From NCBI RefSeq assembly GCF_900232995.1, contig NZ_OCVX01000003.1:1657195-1721194 (forward strand): 64,000 bases of DNA, read 5' to 3'. The position numbers and the translations under genes were made by a program. The notes beneath the pieces are model-generated. The model did not search any database, was not told where the DNA came from, and saw only the letters and a program-made list of their open reading frames with translations. The DNA is from Mycobacterium simulans. Its GTDB lineage: Bacteria; Actinomycetota; Actinomycetes; Mycobacteriales; Mycobacteriaceae. Each line of letters starts with the position of its first letter. Within the stretch, counting starts at the first letter, position 1. This document shows, piece by piece, positions 22,787-31,541 of this stretch.

Positions 22787-24189
22787 CCGATAGCGCCCGC
22801 TTGCGGCTACATGACACGGCGACCGGCGTCGTGCGTGACTTTGTTCCATTGCGCGATGGGCACGTCTCCATCTACCTGTGTGGCGCCACCGTGCAAGGGC
22901 TGCCGCACATCGGGCACGTCCGCAGCGGGGTGGCGTTCGACATCCTGCGCCGCTGGCTGCTTGCGCGCGGCTACGACGTCGCATTCATCCGCAACGTGAC
23001 CGACATCGAAGACAAGATCCTGACCAAGGCCGCCGCGGCGGGCCGGCCGTGGTGGGAGTGGGCCGCCACCCACGAGCGCGCCTTCACCGCTGCCTACGAC
23101 GCCCTGGATGTGATGCCGCCGTCGGCAGAACCCCGGGCCACCGGGCACATCACCCAGATGGTCGAAATGATCGAGCGCCTGATCGAGAGGGGCCACGCCT
23201 ATGCCGCTGCCGGCGACGTCTACTTCGACGTCCTGAGCTACCCGGAGTACGGCCAGCTGTCCGGCCACAAGATCGACGACGTCCACCAGGGCGAGGGCGT
23301 CGCCGCCGGCAAGCGCGACCAGCGCGACTTCACCTTGTGGAAGGGCGAAAAGCCCGGCGAACCCTCGTGGCCGACGCCGTGGGGCCGCGGACGTCCAGGC
23401 TGGCACCTGGAGTGCTCGGCGATGGCCCGGGCCTATTTGGGACCCGAGTTCGATATCCATTGCGGCGGAATGGATTTGGTATTCCCCCATCATGAAAATG
23501 AAATCGCGCAGAGCCGCGCCGCCGGAGATGGCTTCGCCCGTTACTGGCTGCACAACGGCTGGGTGACGATGGGCGGGGAGAAGATGAGCAAGTCGTTGGG
23601 CAACGTGTTGTCCATACCGGTGATGTTGCAACGGATTCGGCCCGCCGAACTGCGCTACTACCTGGGCAGCGCCCATTACCGGTCGATGCTGGAATTCTCC
23701 GAGACCGCCCTGCAGGACGCGGTGAAAGCCTATGTGGGAGTGGAGGAATTCTTGCATCGGGTGCGCAGCCGCGCGGGTGCGGTCGTTCCGGGCGAGTGGA
23801 CCCCGCGATTCGCCGAAGCGCTAGACGACGACCTCTCGGTCCCGATCGCACTGGCCGAGATTCACCATGCGCGCGCGGAAGGCAACCGGGCGCTCGACGC
23901 CGGCGACCACGACGGTGCGTTGAAGAGCGCCAGCGCAATTCGCGCGATGATGGGTATCCTGGGCTGTGACCCGCTCGACGAACGCTGGGAATCTCGCGAC
24001 GAAACCTCGGCCGCACTGGCCGCAGTTGACGTGTTGGTTCGGGCCGAGCTGGAGAACCGGGAGAAGGCCCGCGAGCAGCGAAACTGGGCGCTGGCCGACG
24101 AGATCCGCGACCGACTCAAAAAGGCCGGCATCGAGGTCACCGATACCGCCGACGGGCCGCAGTGGTCGCTGGGTGGTGACAGTAAGTAG
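22783..24189 (+). CDS. cysS: Cysteinyl-tRNA synthetase
   Basis: 468 residues from the GTG at 22783 (469 in M. tuberculosis CysS1, Rv3580c). It charges tRNA-Cys. The class I HIGH motif is PHIGHVRSG, and KMSKS is seen as [10 protein letters not shown]. The zinc-site residues include Cys in [10 protein letters not shown] and the Cys/His in [16 protein letters not shown]. An open frame extends back to 22690, but it would read through the hairpin and has no family match. The GTG follows a -10 hexamer directly. The next gene, rlmB, starts at the base after the stop. Confidence 0.97.
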   Translation: MTDSARLRLHDTATGVVRDFVPLRDGHVSIYLCGATVQGLPHIGHVRSGVAFDILRRWLLARGYDVAFIRNVTDIEDKILTKAAAAGRPWWEWAATHERAFTAAYDALDVMPPSAEPRATGHITQMVEMIERLIERGHAYAAAGDVYFDVLSYPEYGQLSGHKIDDVHQGEGVAAGKRDQRDFTLWKGEKPGEPSWPTPWGRGRPGWHLECSAMARAYLGPEFDIHCGGMDLVFPHHENEIAQSRAAGDGFARYWLHNGWVTMGGEKMSKSLGNVLSIPVMLQRIRPAELRYYLGSAHYRSMLEFSETALQDAVKAYVGVEEFLHRVRSRAGAVVPGEWTPRFAEALDDDLSVPIALAEIHHARAEGNRALDAGDHDGALKSASAIRAMMGILGCDPLDERWESRDETSAALAAVDVLVRAELENREKAREQRNWALADEIRDRLKKAGIEVTDTADGPQWSLGGDSK

Positions 24190-25119
24190 ATGCCTGGTAA
24201 CTCGCAGCGCCGGGGGGCCGTTCGCAAATCCGGCACCAAAAAAGGCCCTACGGTCGGGTCGGGGGGCCAGCGCCGTCGCGGTCTGGAAGGGCGTGGTCCC
24301 ACACCGCCGGCGCATATGCGTCCTAACCATCCCGCAGCCAAGCGGGCCGCCAAACAGCCACGCCGTCCCGCCAAGCGCGTTGACGAAACCGAGACCGTAC
24401 TCGGCCGCAACCCGGTGCTGGAATGCCTGCGCGCCGGCGTGCCGGCTACCGCGCTCTACGTCGCGCTCGGCACCGAAGCTGACCCGCGGCTGACCGAATC
24501 TGTTTCCCGGGCATCCGATTTGGGGATCTCAATTCTTGAGGTACCGCGCACCGATCTGGACCGGATGACCGCTAACCTCCTGCACCAGGGCATCGCGCTG
24601 CAGGTGCCGCCGTACAACTATGCACATCCGGACGACCTGCTGGCGGCCGCCATCAACGCGCCGCCGGCGCTTTTGGTCGCATTGGACAACATCTCCGATC
24701 CACGCAACCTCGGCGCGATCGTGCGGTCGGTGGCGGCGTTCGGTGGCCATGGCGTGCTGATCCCGCAACGTCGCTCGGCCTCTGTGACGGCGGTCGCGTG
24801 GCGCACCAGCGCCGGGGCGGCCGCCCGGATTCCGGTGGCACGGGCCACCAATCTCACTAGGACACTGAAGGATTGGGCCAATCGCGGGATGCGCGTGGTG
24901 GGCCTGGATGCCGGCGGCGACACCGCGCTGGACGACTTGGACGGCAACGACCCGCTGGTGGTGGTCGTCGGCTCGGAAGGCAAGGGGCTGTCCCGGTTGG
25001 TGCGGGAGAACTGCGACGAAGTCGTGTCCATCCCAATGGCAGGTCAGACCGAATCGCTGAACGCGTCCGTGGCCGCCGGGGTGGTGCTCGCGGAAATCGC
25101 CCGCCAGCGCAGGAGTTGA
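24190..25119 (+). CDS. rlmB: SpoU/TrmH-family rRNA 2'-O-methyltransferase (RlmB-like)
   Basis: 309 residues. A basic N-terminal tail (about 1-65) precedes the substrate-binding domain ([14 protein letters not shown]). The SPOUT catalytic domain follows, with motif 1 [14 protein letters not shown], motif 2 [12 protein letters not shown] and motif 3 [16 protein letters not shown], the trefoil knot that binds S-adenosylmethionine. The family methylates the 2'-OH of a conserved guanosine in 23S rRNA. It corresponds to Rv3579c. It starts on the base after the cysS stop, so the two are cotranscribed. A hairpin follows. Confidence 0.92.
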   Translation: MPGNSQRRGAVRKSGTKKGPTVGSGGQRRRGLEGRGPTPPAHMRPNHPAAKRAAKQPRRPAKRVDETETVLGRNPVLECLRAGVPATALYVALGTEADPRLTESVSRASDLGISILEVPRTDLDRMTANLLHQGIALQVPPYNYAHPDDLLAAAINAPPALLVALDNISDPRNLGAIVRSVAAFGGHGVLIPQRRSASVTAVAWRTSAGAAARIPVARATNLTRTLKDWANRGMRVVGLDAGGDTALDDLDGNDPLVVVVGSEGKGLSRLVRENCDEVVSIPMAGQTESLNASVAAGVVLAEIARQRRS

Positions 25120-25124
25120 CTTTT

Positions 25125-25190
25125 CCCGCGAGCAGACGCAAAAGCACCCGAAAACCGTGGTTTTCTGGGGCTTTTGTGTCTGCTCACGGG
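25125..25190. terminator. TRIT-type bidirectional terminator
   Basis: The arms AGCAGACGCAAAAGC (25131-25145) and GCTTTTGTGTCTGCT (25170-25184) pair at 14 of 15 positions, and pairing extends outward through CCCG / CGGG. It lies exactly between the convergent stops of rlmB and the arsB2-like gene. The same core recurs at 41017-41069. The shape fits the TRIT family of mycobacterial terminators. Confidence 0.75.
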
Positions 25191-25192
25191 AG

Positions 25193-26437
25193 TTAGGAGA
25201 TCCCTAAAAGCCGCACACTTGCCCACAGCGCGAGCACCGCGGCCACCAAAGCCGTAGGCACAGTAACGAACCCAAGCCGGGTGTATTCGCCGATGCTGGC
25301 CGCCGCGTTGTGCTTTCGTAGCACGCGCCGCCATAGCAGGTTGGACAGCGAGCCGACGTAGGTCAGGTTGGGCCCGATGTTGACCCCGATGAGCACCGCC
25401 AGGACGGCTGCGGGCCCGCCGCTTGCCGCCAGCGGCACCAGTACCAGCGTCGCGGGCAGGTTGTTGACCACATTGGCCAGCACCGCCGCCACCGCCGCGA
25501 TACCGAGCAGTGCGGGCAGCCCCGAACCGGTCGGCAACACGGCACACATCTTGGTGGCGATCCCGTTCAGCATGACCGCGTGCACCACGACGCCGAGTGC
25601 GAGGACGAACACCAAAAACGACACGTTCACCGACCGCGCGATGTCTCGGACCGAGGTGTGCCTGCGCCATAGGCTTCGCACCGCCAATATCGACGCGCCG
25701 GCGAGCGCGGCCCACGCGGGGGCTATTCCCACCGACTCGGCAATGGCGAACCCGGCCAACGTTAGCGCTACCACCGCCAGAACAAACACCGGCGGCCGAG
25801 GTGGTGGACCGACTTGCTCACGATCGGGCTCGACGCGCAGATCCCGGGCGAAAAACCAGAGGAAGACCAGATACACCGTGGCCACCGCGGAAAGCCACGG
25901 CAACGCCATGAGCATGGTGAACCTGGTGAACGAGATATTGGCGACGTGGTATGCGAGCAGGTTGGTCAGGTTCGACACCGGCAACAGCAGCGAGGCGGCA
26001 TTGGCCATGTGGGCGGTGGCGTATGCATAGGGGCGCACCGGCGTTCGCAGCCGCCGCACGGTGGCCAGCACCACCGGGGTTAACAACACCACCGTAGCGT
26101 CCAGGCTGAGCGCCGCGGTGATGATGGCGGCGATGACGAACACCTGCCGCAGCAAGCTGTGCGGACCGTCGCTGGTTCGCGCCATCGCGGCACCGGCCGC
26201 CTCGAACAGGCCCTCGTCGTCGCACAATTTGGCCAGCACCAGCACCGCACCCAAGAACGCGACCACCCCCGCCAGCCCGGACACCTGTGCCGCCGCCTGC
26301 TGCGGCGAGATCGCCCCGATCGCGATCAGGATGCCGGCCGCCGGCACCGCCGCCAGAGCCTCCGGCCAACCCCGCGGGCGGGCAACCGCGAACCCGAGGA
26401 CAACGACAAGCAGTATCAGGGCAACGGTCAGCGTCAA
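25193..26437 (-). CDS. arsB2: ArsB/CitM-type ion permease (ArsB2 homologue)
   Basis: A polytopic membrane protein with about 10-12 helices, annotated in M. tuberculosis as ArsB2 (Rv3578, 413 residues). It contains the paired hydrophobic repeats, LSLDATVVLLTPVVLAT and, late in the protein, NVVNNLPATLVLVPLA and GVNIGPNLTYVGSL, typical of the ArsB/NhaD ion-transporter superfamily. Arsenite specificity is only annotation by similarity. Homology starts at LKRHETLTLTV, where the codon is CTG at 26455 overlapping the TGA of the upstream gene; M. tuberculosis has Met there. The TTG at 26437 used here is the first standard start codon (414 residues). Confidence 0.85.
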   Translation of the reverse strand: MTLTVALILLVVVLGFAVARPRGWPEALAAVPAAGILIAIGAISPQQAAAQVSGLAGVVAFLGAVLVLAKLCDDEGLFEAAGAAMARTSDGPHSLLRQVFVIAAIITAALSLDATVVLLTPVVLATVRRLRTPVRPYAYATAHMANAASLLLPVSNLTNLLAYHVANISFTRFTMLMALPWLSAVATVYLVFLWFFARDLRVEPDREQVGPPPRPPVFVLAVVALTLAGFAIAESVGIAPAWAALAGASILAVRSLWRRHTSVRDIARSVNVSFLVFVLALGVVVHAVMLNGIATKMCAVLPTGSGLPALLGIAAVAAVLANVVNNLPATLVLVPLAASGGPAAVLAVLIGVNIGPNLTYVGSLSNLLWRRVLRKHNAAASIGEYTRLGFVTVPTALVAAVLALWASVRLLGIS

Positions 26438-26451
26438 GGTCTCATGTCGCT

Positions 26452-27429
26452 TCAGGCCCAGGGGTTCTCGCGCCGCCACACCGTCGGCATCTGCAGCGCG
26501 ACGCCATCTGCTGTGGCCAGCTCGTCGAGGATACGGATGGATACGTCTAGGTCGTCGCCCGCATATGGCAAGGCCCGCAACGGCTTTGACAACGGGCGGA
26601 AGAAGTCGTCCCAGTGGATCAGAACCACACGGCGCGCGCCCACCGCCCGCACGATCTCGGTCCAGTACTCCACCAGGTACGACCGTGGCTGCAGGCCCAA
26701 CTGGCCGACACTGAGATACACGACTTCGGCGCGTTGGGCGCGGCAGCCGTCCAACGCGCCCTTGACGTAACCCGCGCTGCCTTGAATCAGCAGCCGCCGC
26801 CCTGACGGCCGGTGGTGAATCAGCGTCGACCACGCTTCACCGCAGCGGTAGGCCGATGCCCGCACCGGCGGTATCACCGGTGCGCTGATCACCCCGGGAA
26901 ACCTGTCGGGTGGGCAGTGGCGCGATTCCACCAGCGTTACTTCGTAGTCGCCCAACGTGATTGGCTCACCGGAAGCGGTAACGACAATTCGGTCCTCGGG
27001 CAGCCCGTATCCGCGCCCCACGTTGGCCGCGGACTCGCCGCCGATCAGCCGGGCGCCGGTGCGGTCGGCGACGAGCGCGGAGTCCATGACGTGGTCGATA
27101 TGAGTGTGGACCGGGATGACGGCGAGAAGCCGGGAAACCTTGGCCCGCGCCAGACAGCCGTCGACGCGCGCCGCTGACGGTGACACTTTGCCGGCCGCCA
27201 CCTTCGCCAGGCTGGGACGCGAGAAGTAGCCGTCGGTCATCAGCGCCGAGGATCCGTCGTCGATCAGCAGCGTCGCCACGCCCATCCATGTCACCGACAG
27301 CGGCGCATCGGTCTCCGCCGCAGGCACGCTGAACCGATCCGAATACCGGACGAGGTCGGGGCGACTAAGTCTTAGGCGGTTCAGCCGCATTAGCGGGGCG
27401 CCTTGGTCGGCGAATCGCCATGCACGCAA
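26452..27429 (-). CDS. Metallo-beta-lactamase-fold hydrolase (Rv3577 homologue)
   Basis: 325 residues. The metal motif HxHxDH is present as VHTHIDHVMD; a second His appears in ESRHCPPD and a late His in LIHWDDFF. SVTWMGVATLLIDDG and the following LMTDGYFSRP match the UlaG/RomA-like branch of the fold. The substrate is unknown. An internal Met (MRLNRLRLSRP) is an alternative start. It overlaps the arsB2-like gene and is its upstream partner, so the two are cotranscribed. Confidence 0.82.
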   Translation of the reverse strand: MRAWRFADQGAPLMRLNRLRLSRPDLVRYSDRFSVPAAETDAPLSVTWMGVATLLIDDGSSALMTDGYFSRPSLAKVAAGKVSPSAARVDGCLARAKVSRLLAVIPVHTHIDHVMDSALVADRTGARLIGGESAANVGRGYGLPEDRIVVTASGEPITLGDYEVTLVESRHCPPDRFPGVISAPVIPPVRASAYRCGEAWSTLIHHRPSGRRLLIQGSAGYVKGALDGCRAQRAEVVYLSVGQLGLQPRSYLVEYWTEIVRAVGARRVVLIHWDDFFRPLSKPLRALPYAGDDLDVSIRILDELATADGVALQMPTVWRRENPWA

Positions 27430-27528
27430 ATCGATTCCACAGTGATGGCATCTACATCACCGCGGCGCCAAACGCCGAATCCCTGGCCCAAGTCGGCATT
27501 GAGGTCGATAGCAGCCACGCAGGCTAGC

Positions 27529-28110
27529 TTATTGCGGGATCCTGGCGATTACCTGATCCAGGAGATTGTTGACGGCCGCGGTGCTGTCCTTATTGAGCAA
27601 GCACACCCGCGCCTCGATGAAGACCGAGTCTTGTACAGCCATCGCATGCGTGCACGCCCACCGCGGGTCTTCTTCCTGGCGCAGCAACACGTCCATGCGG
27701 GAGCCGCTGCCCCGAACGGATCCGGTGTCCATGGAACTGTGATTGCCGTTGGAGGAGTGAAAGCTGTATCGCCAGCCACTGTTGGAGTAGACCGACATAT
27801 CCGCGATCGAGCCGATGCCTATGCACGTTCGGTCGTCAATGATCGTCGCCGCATCCGACGTGTTGTTGATCGTGCCGACCGAGACCATGTTCGTACCGCC
27901 GACCAGACCGACGATCTGGTCCCCAGTCAGCAGCAAGCCTTCGAGTACCGACACGCCAATAATGCGCGGTGTTGGGCCGGTGGTGGCGGTCGTCGTGGTG
28001 TGGCCGAGGGTCGTCGCTGGTAGCGCGGTTCCAGAGACCGTGGCGGTGCATCCCGCGACCGCCAACACCGCTGCAAGCAGGATGGCCGGCCATCGAATTG
28101 CCCTGCACAT
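27529..28110 (-). CDS. PknH-sensor-like lipoprotein (LppH paralogue)
   Basis: 193 residues with a signal peptide ending in the lipobox AVAGC, a Thr-rich linker, and a domain resembling the extracellular sensor of PknH. Its pattern is VSVLEGLLLTGDQIVGLVG, two widely spaced Cys (DDRTCIG and WACTHA) and C-terminal NLLDQVIARIPQ. The same family builds the neighbouring LppH, so the pair looks like a tandem duplication that has diverged strongly. H37Rv has only one lppH here. The ligand is unknown; the domain acts outside the membrane. Confidence 0.8.
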   Translation of the reverse strand: MCRAIRWPAILLAAVLAVAGCTATVSGTALPATTLGHTTTTATTGPTPRIIGVSVLEGLLLTGDQIVGLVGGTNMVSVGTINNTSDAATIIDDRTCIGIGSIADMSVYSNSGWRYSFHSSNGNHSSMDTGSVRGSGSRMDVLLRQEEDPRWACTHAMAVQDSVFIEARVCLLNKDSTAAVNNLLDQVIARIPQ

Positions 28111-28136
28111 ACCCTTGCTCAGACTGACTTCAGCGC

Positions 28137-28850
28137 CTACTGCTTAGCGGCCTTGGCCGCAATCTGGTTAGCGATATCGATTGCCGTCGAACTGTTTTGG
28201 CTATAGGCGCACGTCACGATGTCGATGGCGATGTTGTTGCGAACCGTCAGGGCGCGCTGACAGTCCCATCCCTCGCCACCTTCTTGGACCTGCGAGGTGC
28301 TGAGAGTTCCGTTATCGCTTGTCACGCCGGCCACGGTCCAGATGGTGTCGGGCTGATTTGGGCCGACATCGCTAAACCGGCGGTTCGAACAGGAATTCCA
28401 GCTCTGCACCTGATCGCTGTAGAACGAGTTGGCGTCTCGGGCGCTGGGGAATCCGACGACCGCCTGAATGGCGTAGTGACTGCGCCTCTTGGAGTCGTCC
28501 ACGCTGTCGTCGAGTCGCTGGCCGCGCATAGCGGTCCACCCGGTGCCGGCATACACCTTGTCTTGAGCGGGGCCGTCTATGGCCAGGCAGTTCTTGTCGG
28601 CTACGTTCTTGCTCCAGTCCCACATCGCTTTGGCGTTGAACCACACCTTCATCGACGTGGCACCCAGCTCGGCGTTGATCTGCCCGGGGTCAAGCAGCAG
28701 CCCGTCCAGGGCTGAGACCGGAATCGGCGTTTGATTCATCGGGCCCGACGTGTCGGCGGCGACGGGACTGCCGTCAACGGTGTCCGTGCAAGCGGCGACA
28801 AGCACGCACGCGCCGGCCAGCGCGGCGATCGTGGCTATTTGCTGGCGCAC
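28137..28850 (-). CDS. lppH: LppH lipoprotein with PknH-like sensor domain
   Basis: 237 residues, the length I recall for M. tuberculosis LppH (Rv3576). A signal peptide ends in LVAAC. The PknH-like extracellular domain starts at IPVSALDGLLLDPGQINAEL and includes the Cys residues in DKNCLAID, NSCSNRR, WDCQRAL and DIVTCAYS, which would form two disulfides. The end is DIANQIAAKAAKQ. Start is a GTG at 28850. It is followed on the same strand by its shorter paralogue, 26 bases on. Function unknown. Confidence 0.87.
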   Translation of the reverse strand: MRQQIATIAALAGACVLVAACTDTVDGSPVAADTSGPMNQTPIPVSALDGLLLDPGQINAELGATSMKVWFNAKAMWDWSKNVADKNCLAIDGPAQDKVYAGTGWTAMRGQRLDDSVDDSKRRSHYAIQAVVGFPSARDANSFYSDQVQSWNSCSNRRFSDVGPNQPDTIWTVAGVTSDNGTLSTSQVQEGGEGWDCQRALTVRNNIAIDIVTCAYSQNSSTAIDIANQIAAKAAKQ

Positions 28851-28886
28851 TGCTTCCTCCCCGAACTATGTGCGACAAGCTTAATC

Positions 28887-29741
28887 TCAGAGCTGCCGAT
28901 GGCGCCCGAGCAACCAGCAAATCAGATAGATCAGGAACGAGATGGTCGCCACGAATACCGATACGGGGACCCCGGGTGCCAGCGACAGCACGATGCCTCC
29001 GACGGCGGCGACCTCGGCGAACGCTACCGAGGTCACGATCGCCGGGGCCGGCGCGGCGACCACCCGGGCGGCTGCCGCGGCGGGTGTGATCAGCAACGAC
29101 ATCACCAGTAGCGCCCCGACGATCTGCACAGCCTGGGCCGCCACCACACCGACCAATGCGGCAAACACGATACCCAGGGCGCGCACCGGCACACCGCGTG
29201 CGGCGGCCACCTCCGGATCGACGCTGGCGAACAGCAGCGGTCGATAGCAAACCGCCAATACCGTGATGACAACCAGGCAAACCACCGCCAGCATGGCCAG
29301 CCCGGAGTAGCCCACCCCGACGATCTGTCCGGTCAGCAGTGCGAAGCTAGTCCCGGTCCGGCCCGGGTAGAGATGGATGAACAGCACCGCCAGGCCCAGC
29401 CCGAACGCCAGCACCACGCCGATCACCGAATCGCGCTCCCTGGCGCGTTGGCCGAGAATGCCGAACATCGCCGCGGCCAGGGCGCTGCCTATCAGCGCGC
29501 CCACACCCACTCCGAAGCCGGCGAGTAGGGCGAATGCGGCTCCGGTCAGCGACAATTCGCTCGAACCGTGTACGGCGAACGACATTTGCCGCATTACGAT
29601 GAACGGCCCAATCAGTCCGGCCACCAGGCCCAGTAGTGCGGCCGCGACCAGTGCTTGTTGAACGAAGTCGTGCCTGAGCAGGTGGACAGTCAGATCGAAG
29701 GAGAACAAATGGTCCAGCATGTCGGCGAGCCGGTCGTTCAT
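28887..29741 (-). CDS. znuB: Zinc/manganese-type ABC transporter permease
   Basis: 284 residues with eight or nine predicted membrane helices, of the ABC-3 (ZnuB/TroC) permease family. It carries the conserved FVQQALVAAALLGLVAGLIG start, SELSLTGAAFALLAG and ALLVMSLLITPAAAAAR. Its ATG overlaps the ATPase stop by four bases (29738-29741). It is the third gene of a binding protein-ATPase-permease operon with a Zur-type operator. M. smegmatis keeps znuABC at the same place beside the LacI gene and kstR, while H37Rv lacks it. Confidence 0.85.
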   Translation of the reverse strand: MNDRLADMLDHLFSFDLTVHLLRHDFVQQALVAAALLGLVAGLIGPFIVMRQMSFAVHGSSELSLTGAAFALLAGFGVGVGALIGSALAAAMFGILGQRARERDSVIGVVLAFGLGLAVLFIHLYPGRTGTSFALLTGQIVGVGYSGLAMLAVVCLVVITVLAVCYRPLLFASVDPEVAAARGVPVRALGIVFAALVGVVAAQAVQIVGALLVMSLLITPAAAAARVVAAPAPAIVTSVAFAEVAAVGGIVLSLAPGVPVSVFVATISFLIYLICWLLGRHRQL

Positions 29742-30505
29742 GTGGGCTCGCCGACTACGACATAGCGGGTGCGGTTGTCTTTGACGACCTTGACCACCTC
29801 GATGTCGGACCGGTAAAGCGCTGACAGTGTCTCCGAGGTCATCACCTGCTCCACGGTGCCGATCCGGAATCGGCCGTCGACCAGATAGAGCACCCGGTCC
29901 ACATACGGCAAGATCGGGTTGACCTCATGGGTGACGACGATCACCGCGGTTCCGGCTTCCCGACGGCGTTGATCGATCAGCGCTGCGACGAGGTTGGCGT
30001 TAGCCGGATCCAGGGTCAAGAGCGGCTCGGCGCACAGCATCAGTGTCGGGTTGCCGGCTAGCGCCTGGGCGACGCGCACCCGCTGCAGCTCCCCGCCCGA
30101 CATGAGCCCGACCCGAACGTTGGCTAGGTGTTCCCCGTTGACCTGTCGCAGCGCCAGCCGCACCGCCTCGCGCCGGCGGTCCCGGCCTGCGGATCGCACC
30201 GGCGTGGCACCCCAGCGGCACCCGTCGACGCCCAGCTGGACCAGGTCGCGCCCGCGCAGCATTACTTCCCGATCGATCGGATGGTGTTGCGGCACAAAAC
30301 CTATGCGGCCATTCACGACCACGAGGCCGGCAGTGAGCGGCAATTGTCCGAGCAGCACCTTGAGCAGCGACGTCTTGCCGGTGCCGTTTGGGCCCAGCAC
30401 CGCGATGAACTCCCCGGGCGACACCGACAGGTCGAGTTGATCCCAGAGCACGCGATCACCGAAAGCCAATCTGGCGCCGGTGAGCGCGACCGCTTGGTGG
30501 CTCAC
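29738..30505 (-). CDS. znuC: Zinc-type ABC transporter ATPase with altered Walker B
   Basis: 255 residues from a GTG at 30505. Walker A is GPNGTGKTS, the signature is LMSGGELQRVRV and the H-loop is VVTHEVNP. Walker B reads PTLMLCAEPLLTLD, so the usual Asp before the catalytic Glu is Ala. That Asp normally helps hold Mg, so activity may be lowered, or the lineage may tolerate the change. It starts seven bases after the binding protein and overlaps the permease. It is the energy-coupling subunit of zinc import. Confidence 0.85.
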   Translation of the reverse strand: MSHQAVALTGARLAFGDRVLWDQLDLSVSPGEFIAVLGPNGTGKTSLLKVLLGQLPLTAGLVVVNGRIGFVPQHHPIDREVMLRGRDLVQLGVDGCRWGATPVRSAGRDRRREAVRLALRQVNGEHLANVRVGLMSGGELQRVRVAQALAGNPTLMLCAEPLLTLDPANANLVAALIDQRRREAGTAVIVVTHEVNPILPYVDRVLYLVDGRFRIGTVEQVMTSETLSALYRSDIEVVKVVKDNRTRYVVVGEPT

Positions 30506-30512
30506 GGTCGGG

Positions 30513-31412
30513 TCAGCGGCTCGACCGCAACGCGGCGGTCAGTCGGTTGACGGTGTCGCGCTGCCAGGTCAGGTAGTCGGTGCCCGTGGGTAGTGTCTCG
30601 GTGACCTCGGCCACCGGTACGCCGGCGCGTTGGGCCGCAGCTTGCAGGTCCTTGGTCACGGCGCTCGATGTCTGCGGGTTGATCAACAGCGCCGCGACCT
30701 CGCGGTGGTCGATGAGGTCGAGGACCGATGCCATGTCGGCTGGGGAAGGATCGCCGTCGTTTTCATTGGTCATGGCGAAGGTGATCGGGGTGCGATTGAT
30801 CAGCCCGGACGCCGCCAGCAGGTAGTTGACGACGGGCTCGGTGACGATGACTCCGGCGGCCGGGTATGCGGTGGCGATGGCGCGCTCGGAATTGGCGATC
30901 GCGTCTGCGCCCTGGCCGAATTCAGCCGCGTTGGCGCGGTAATACGCGGAATTGCCAGGGTCGATGATTGCCAGCCGGTCGGCAATCGTGGCAGCGACCG
31001 ACTTCGCGACGCTCAGGTTGTAGAAGACGTGCTCGTCGGGTGCCTCGTTCCCGGCCCCAAGGAACGAGTAGGCATCGATCGCCGGGATTTCCCTATGGCC
31101 GGCCAGCATTCTGTCCACCCACGGGTCGTAACCGCCGCCGTTGTAGACGACCAGATCCGCGTCGGCGACCGCCGCGGCGTCCGCTGGAGTCGCCTGGTAC
31201 GAGTGCGGATCGACCTCGACGCCGGTGATGATGGACTTCACAGCGATCCGGCCGCCGGCCACAGCGCGCGCGACACTGCCCCACACGTCGGTGGACGCCA
31301 CCACCGCAGTAGCGCCCGGATGCGCTGTACCAGCGGGCCCGCAGCCGATCAGCGCCGCCGAACCAATGAGGAGAATGGCCGGCAACCGATGCGCCGGCCT
31401 GACTAGCGCCAT
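30513..31412 (-). CDS. znuA: Zinc-binding lipoprotein of ABC importer
   Basis: 299 residues from the ATG at 31412, preceded by GAGGTG; a longer frame to 31457 is not needed. The signal peptide ends in the lipobox AALIGC. The fold is of the cluster A-I metal-binding proteins. Likely metal ligands are His in EVDPHSYQATPADA and His in APDEHVFYN, and a late Glu/Asp. The long His-rich loop of Gram-negative ZnuA is absent. It is the first gene of the operon, about 50 bases from a Zur-like operator. Confidence 0.85.
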   Translation of the reverse strand: MALVRPAHRLPAILLIGSAALIGCGPAGTAHPGATAVVASTDVWGSVARAVAGGRIAVKSIITGVEVDPHSYQATPADAAAVADADLVVYNGGGYDPWVDRMLAGHREIPAIDAYSFLGAGNEAPDEHVFYNLSVAKSVAATIADRLAIIDPGNSAYYRANAAEFGQGADAIANSERAIATAYPAAGVIVTEPVVNYLLAASGLINRTPITFAMTNENDGDPSPADMASVLDLIDHREVAALLINPQTSSAVTKDLQAAAQRAGVPVAEVTETLPTGTDYLTWQRDTVNRLTAALRSSR

Positions 31413-31460
31413 ACGCACCTCATGTTTCCCTTTCGCCGGCCGCCCAGCCGACCACATAGT

Positions 31461-31480
31461 AAATGAAAATCGTTTCCATT
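31461..31480 (-). promoter_or_regulatory. Zur (FurB) box upstream of znuABC
   Basis: On the minus strand, AATGGAAACGATTTTCATTT is an inverted repeat close to the mycobacterial Zur consensus TGAAAATnATTTTCA. It sits 50 bases before znuA and 62 bases before the divergent LacI gene. Zinc-loaded Zur would be expected to repress znuABC. The assignment rests on sequence pattern plus gene content. Confidence 0.75.
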
Positions 31481-31541
31481 AGAAAGTTCGGCGGCGGAGC
31501 CGCGTAGCCGCGCTGACGAACCCGCTGTAGCCTCACCGAAC

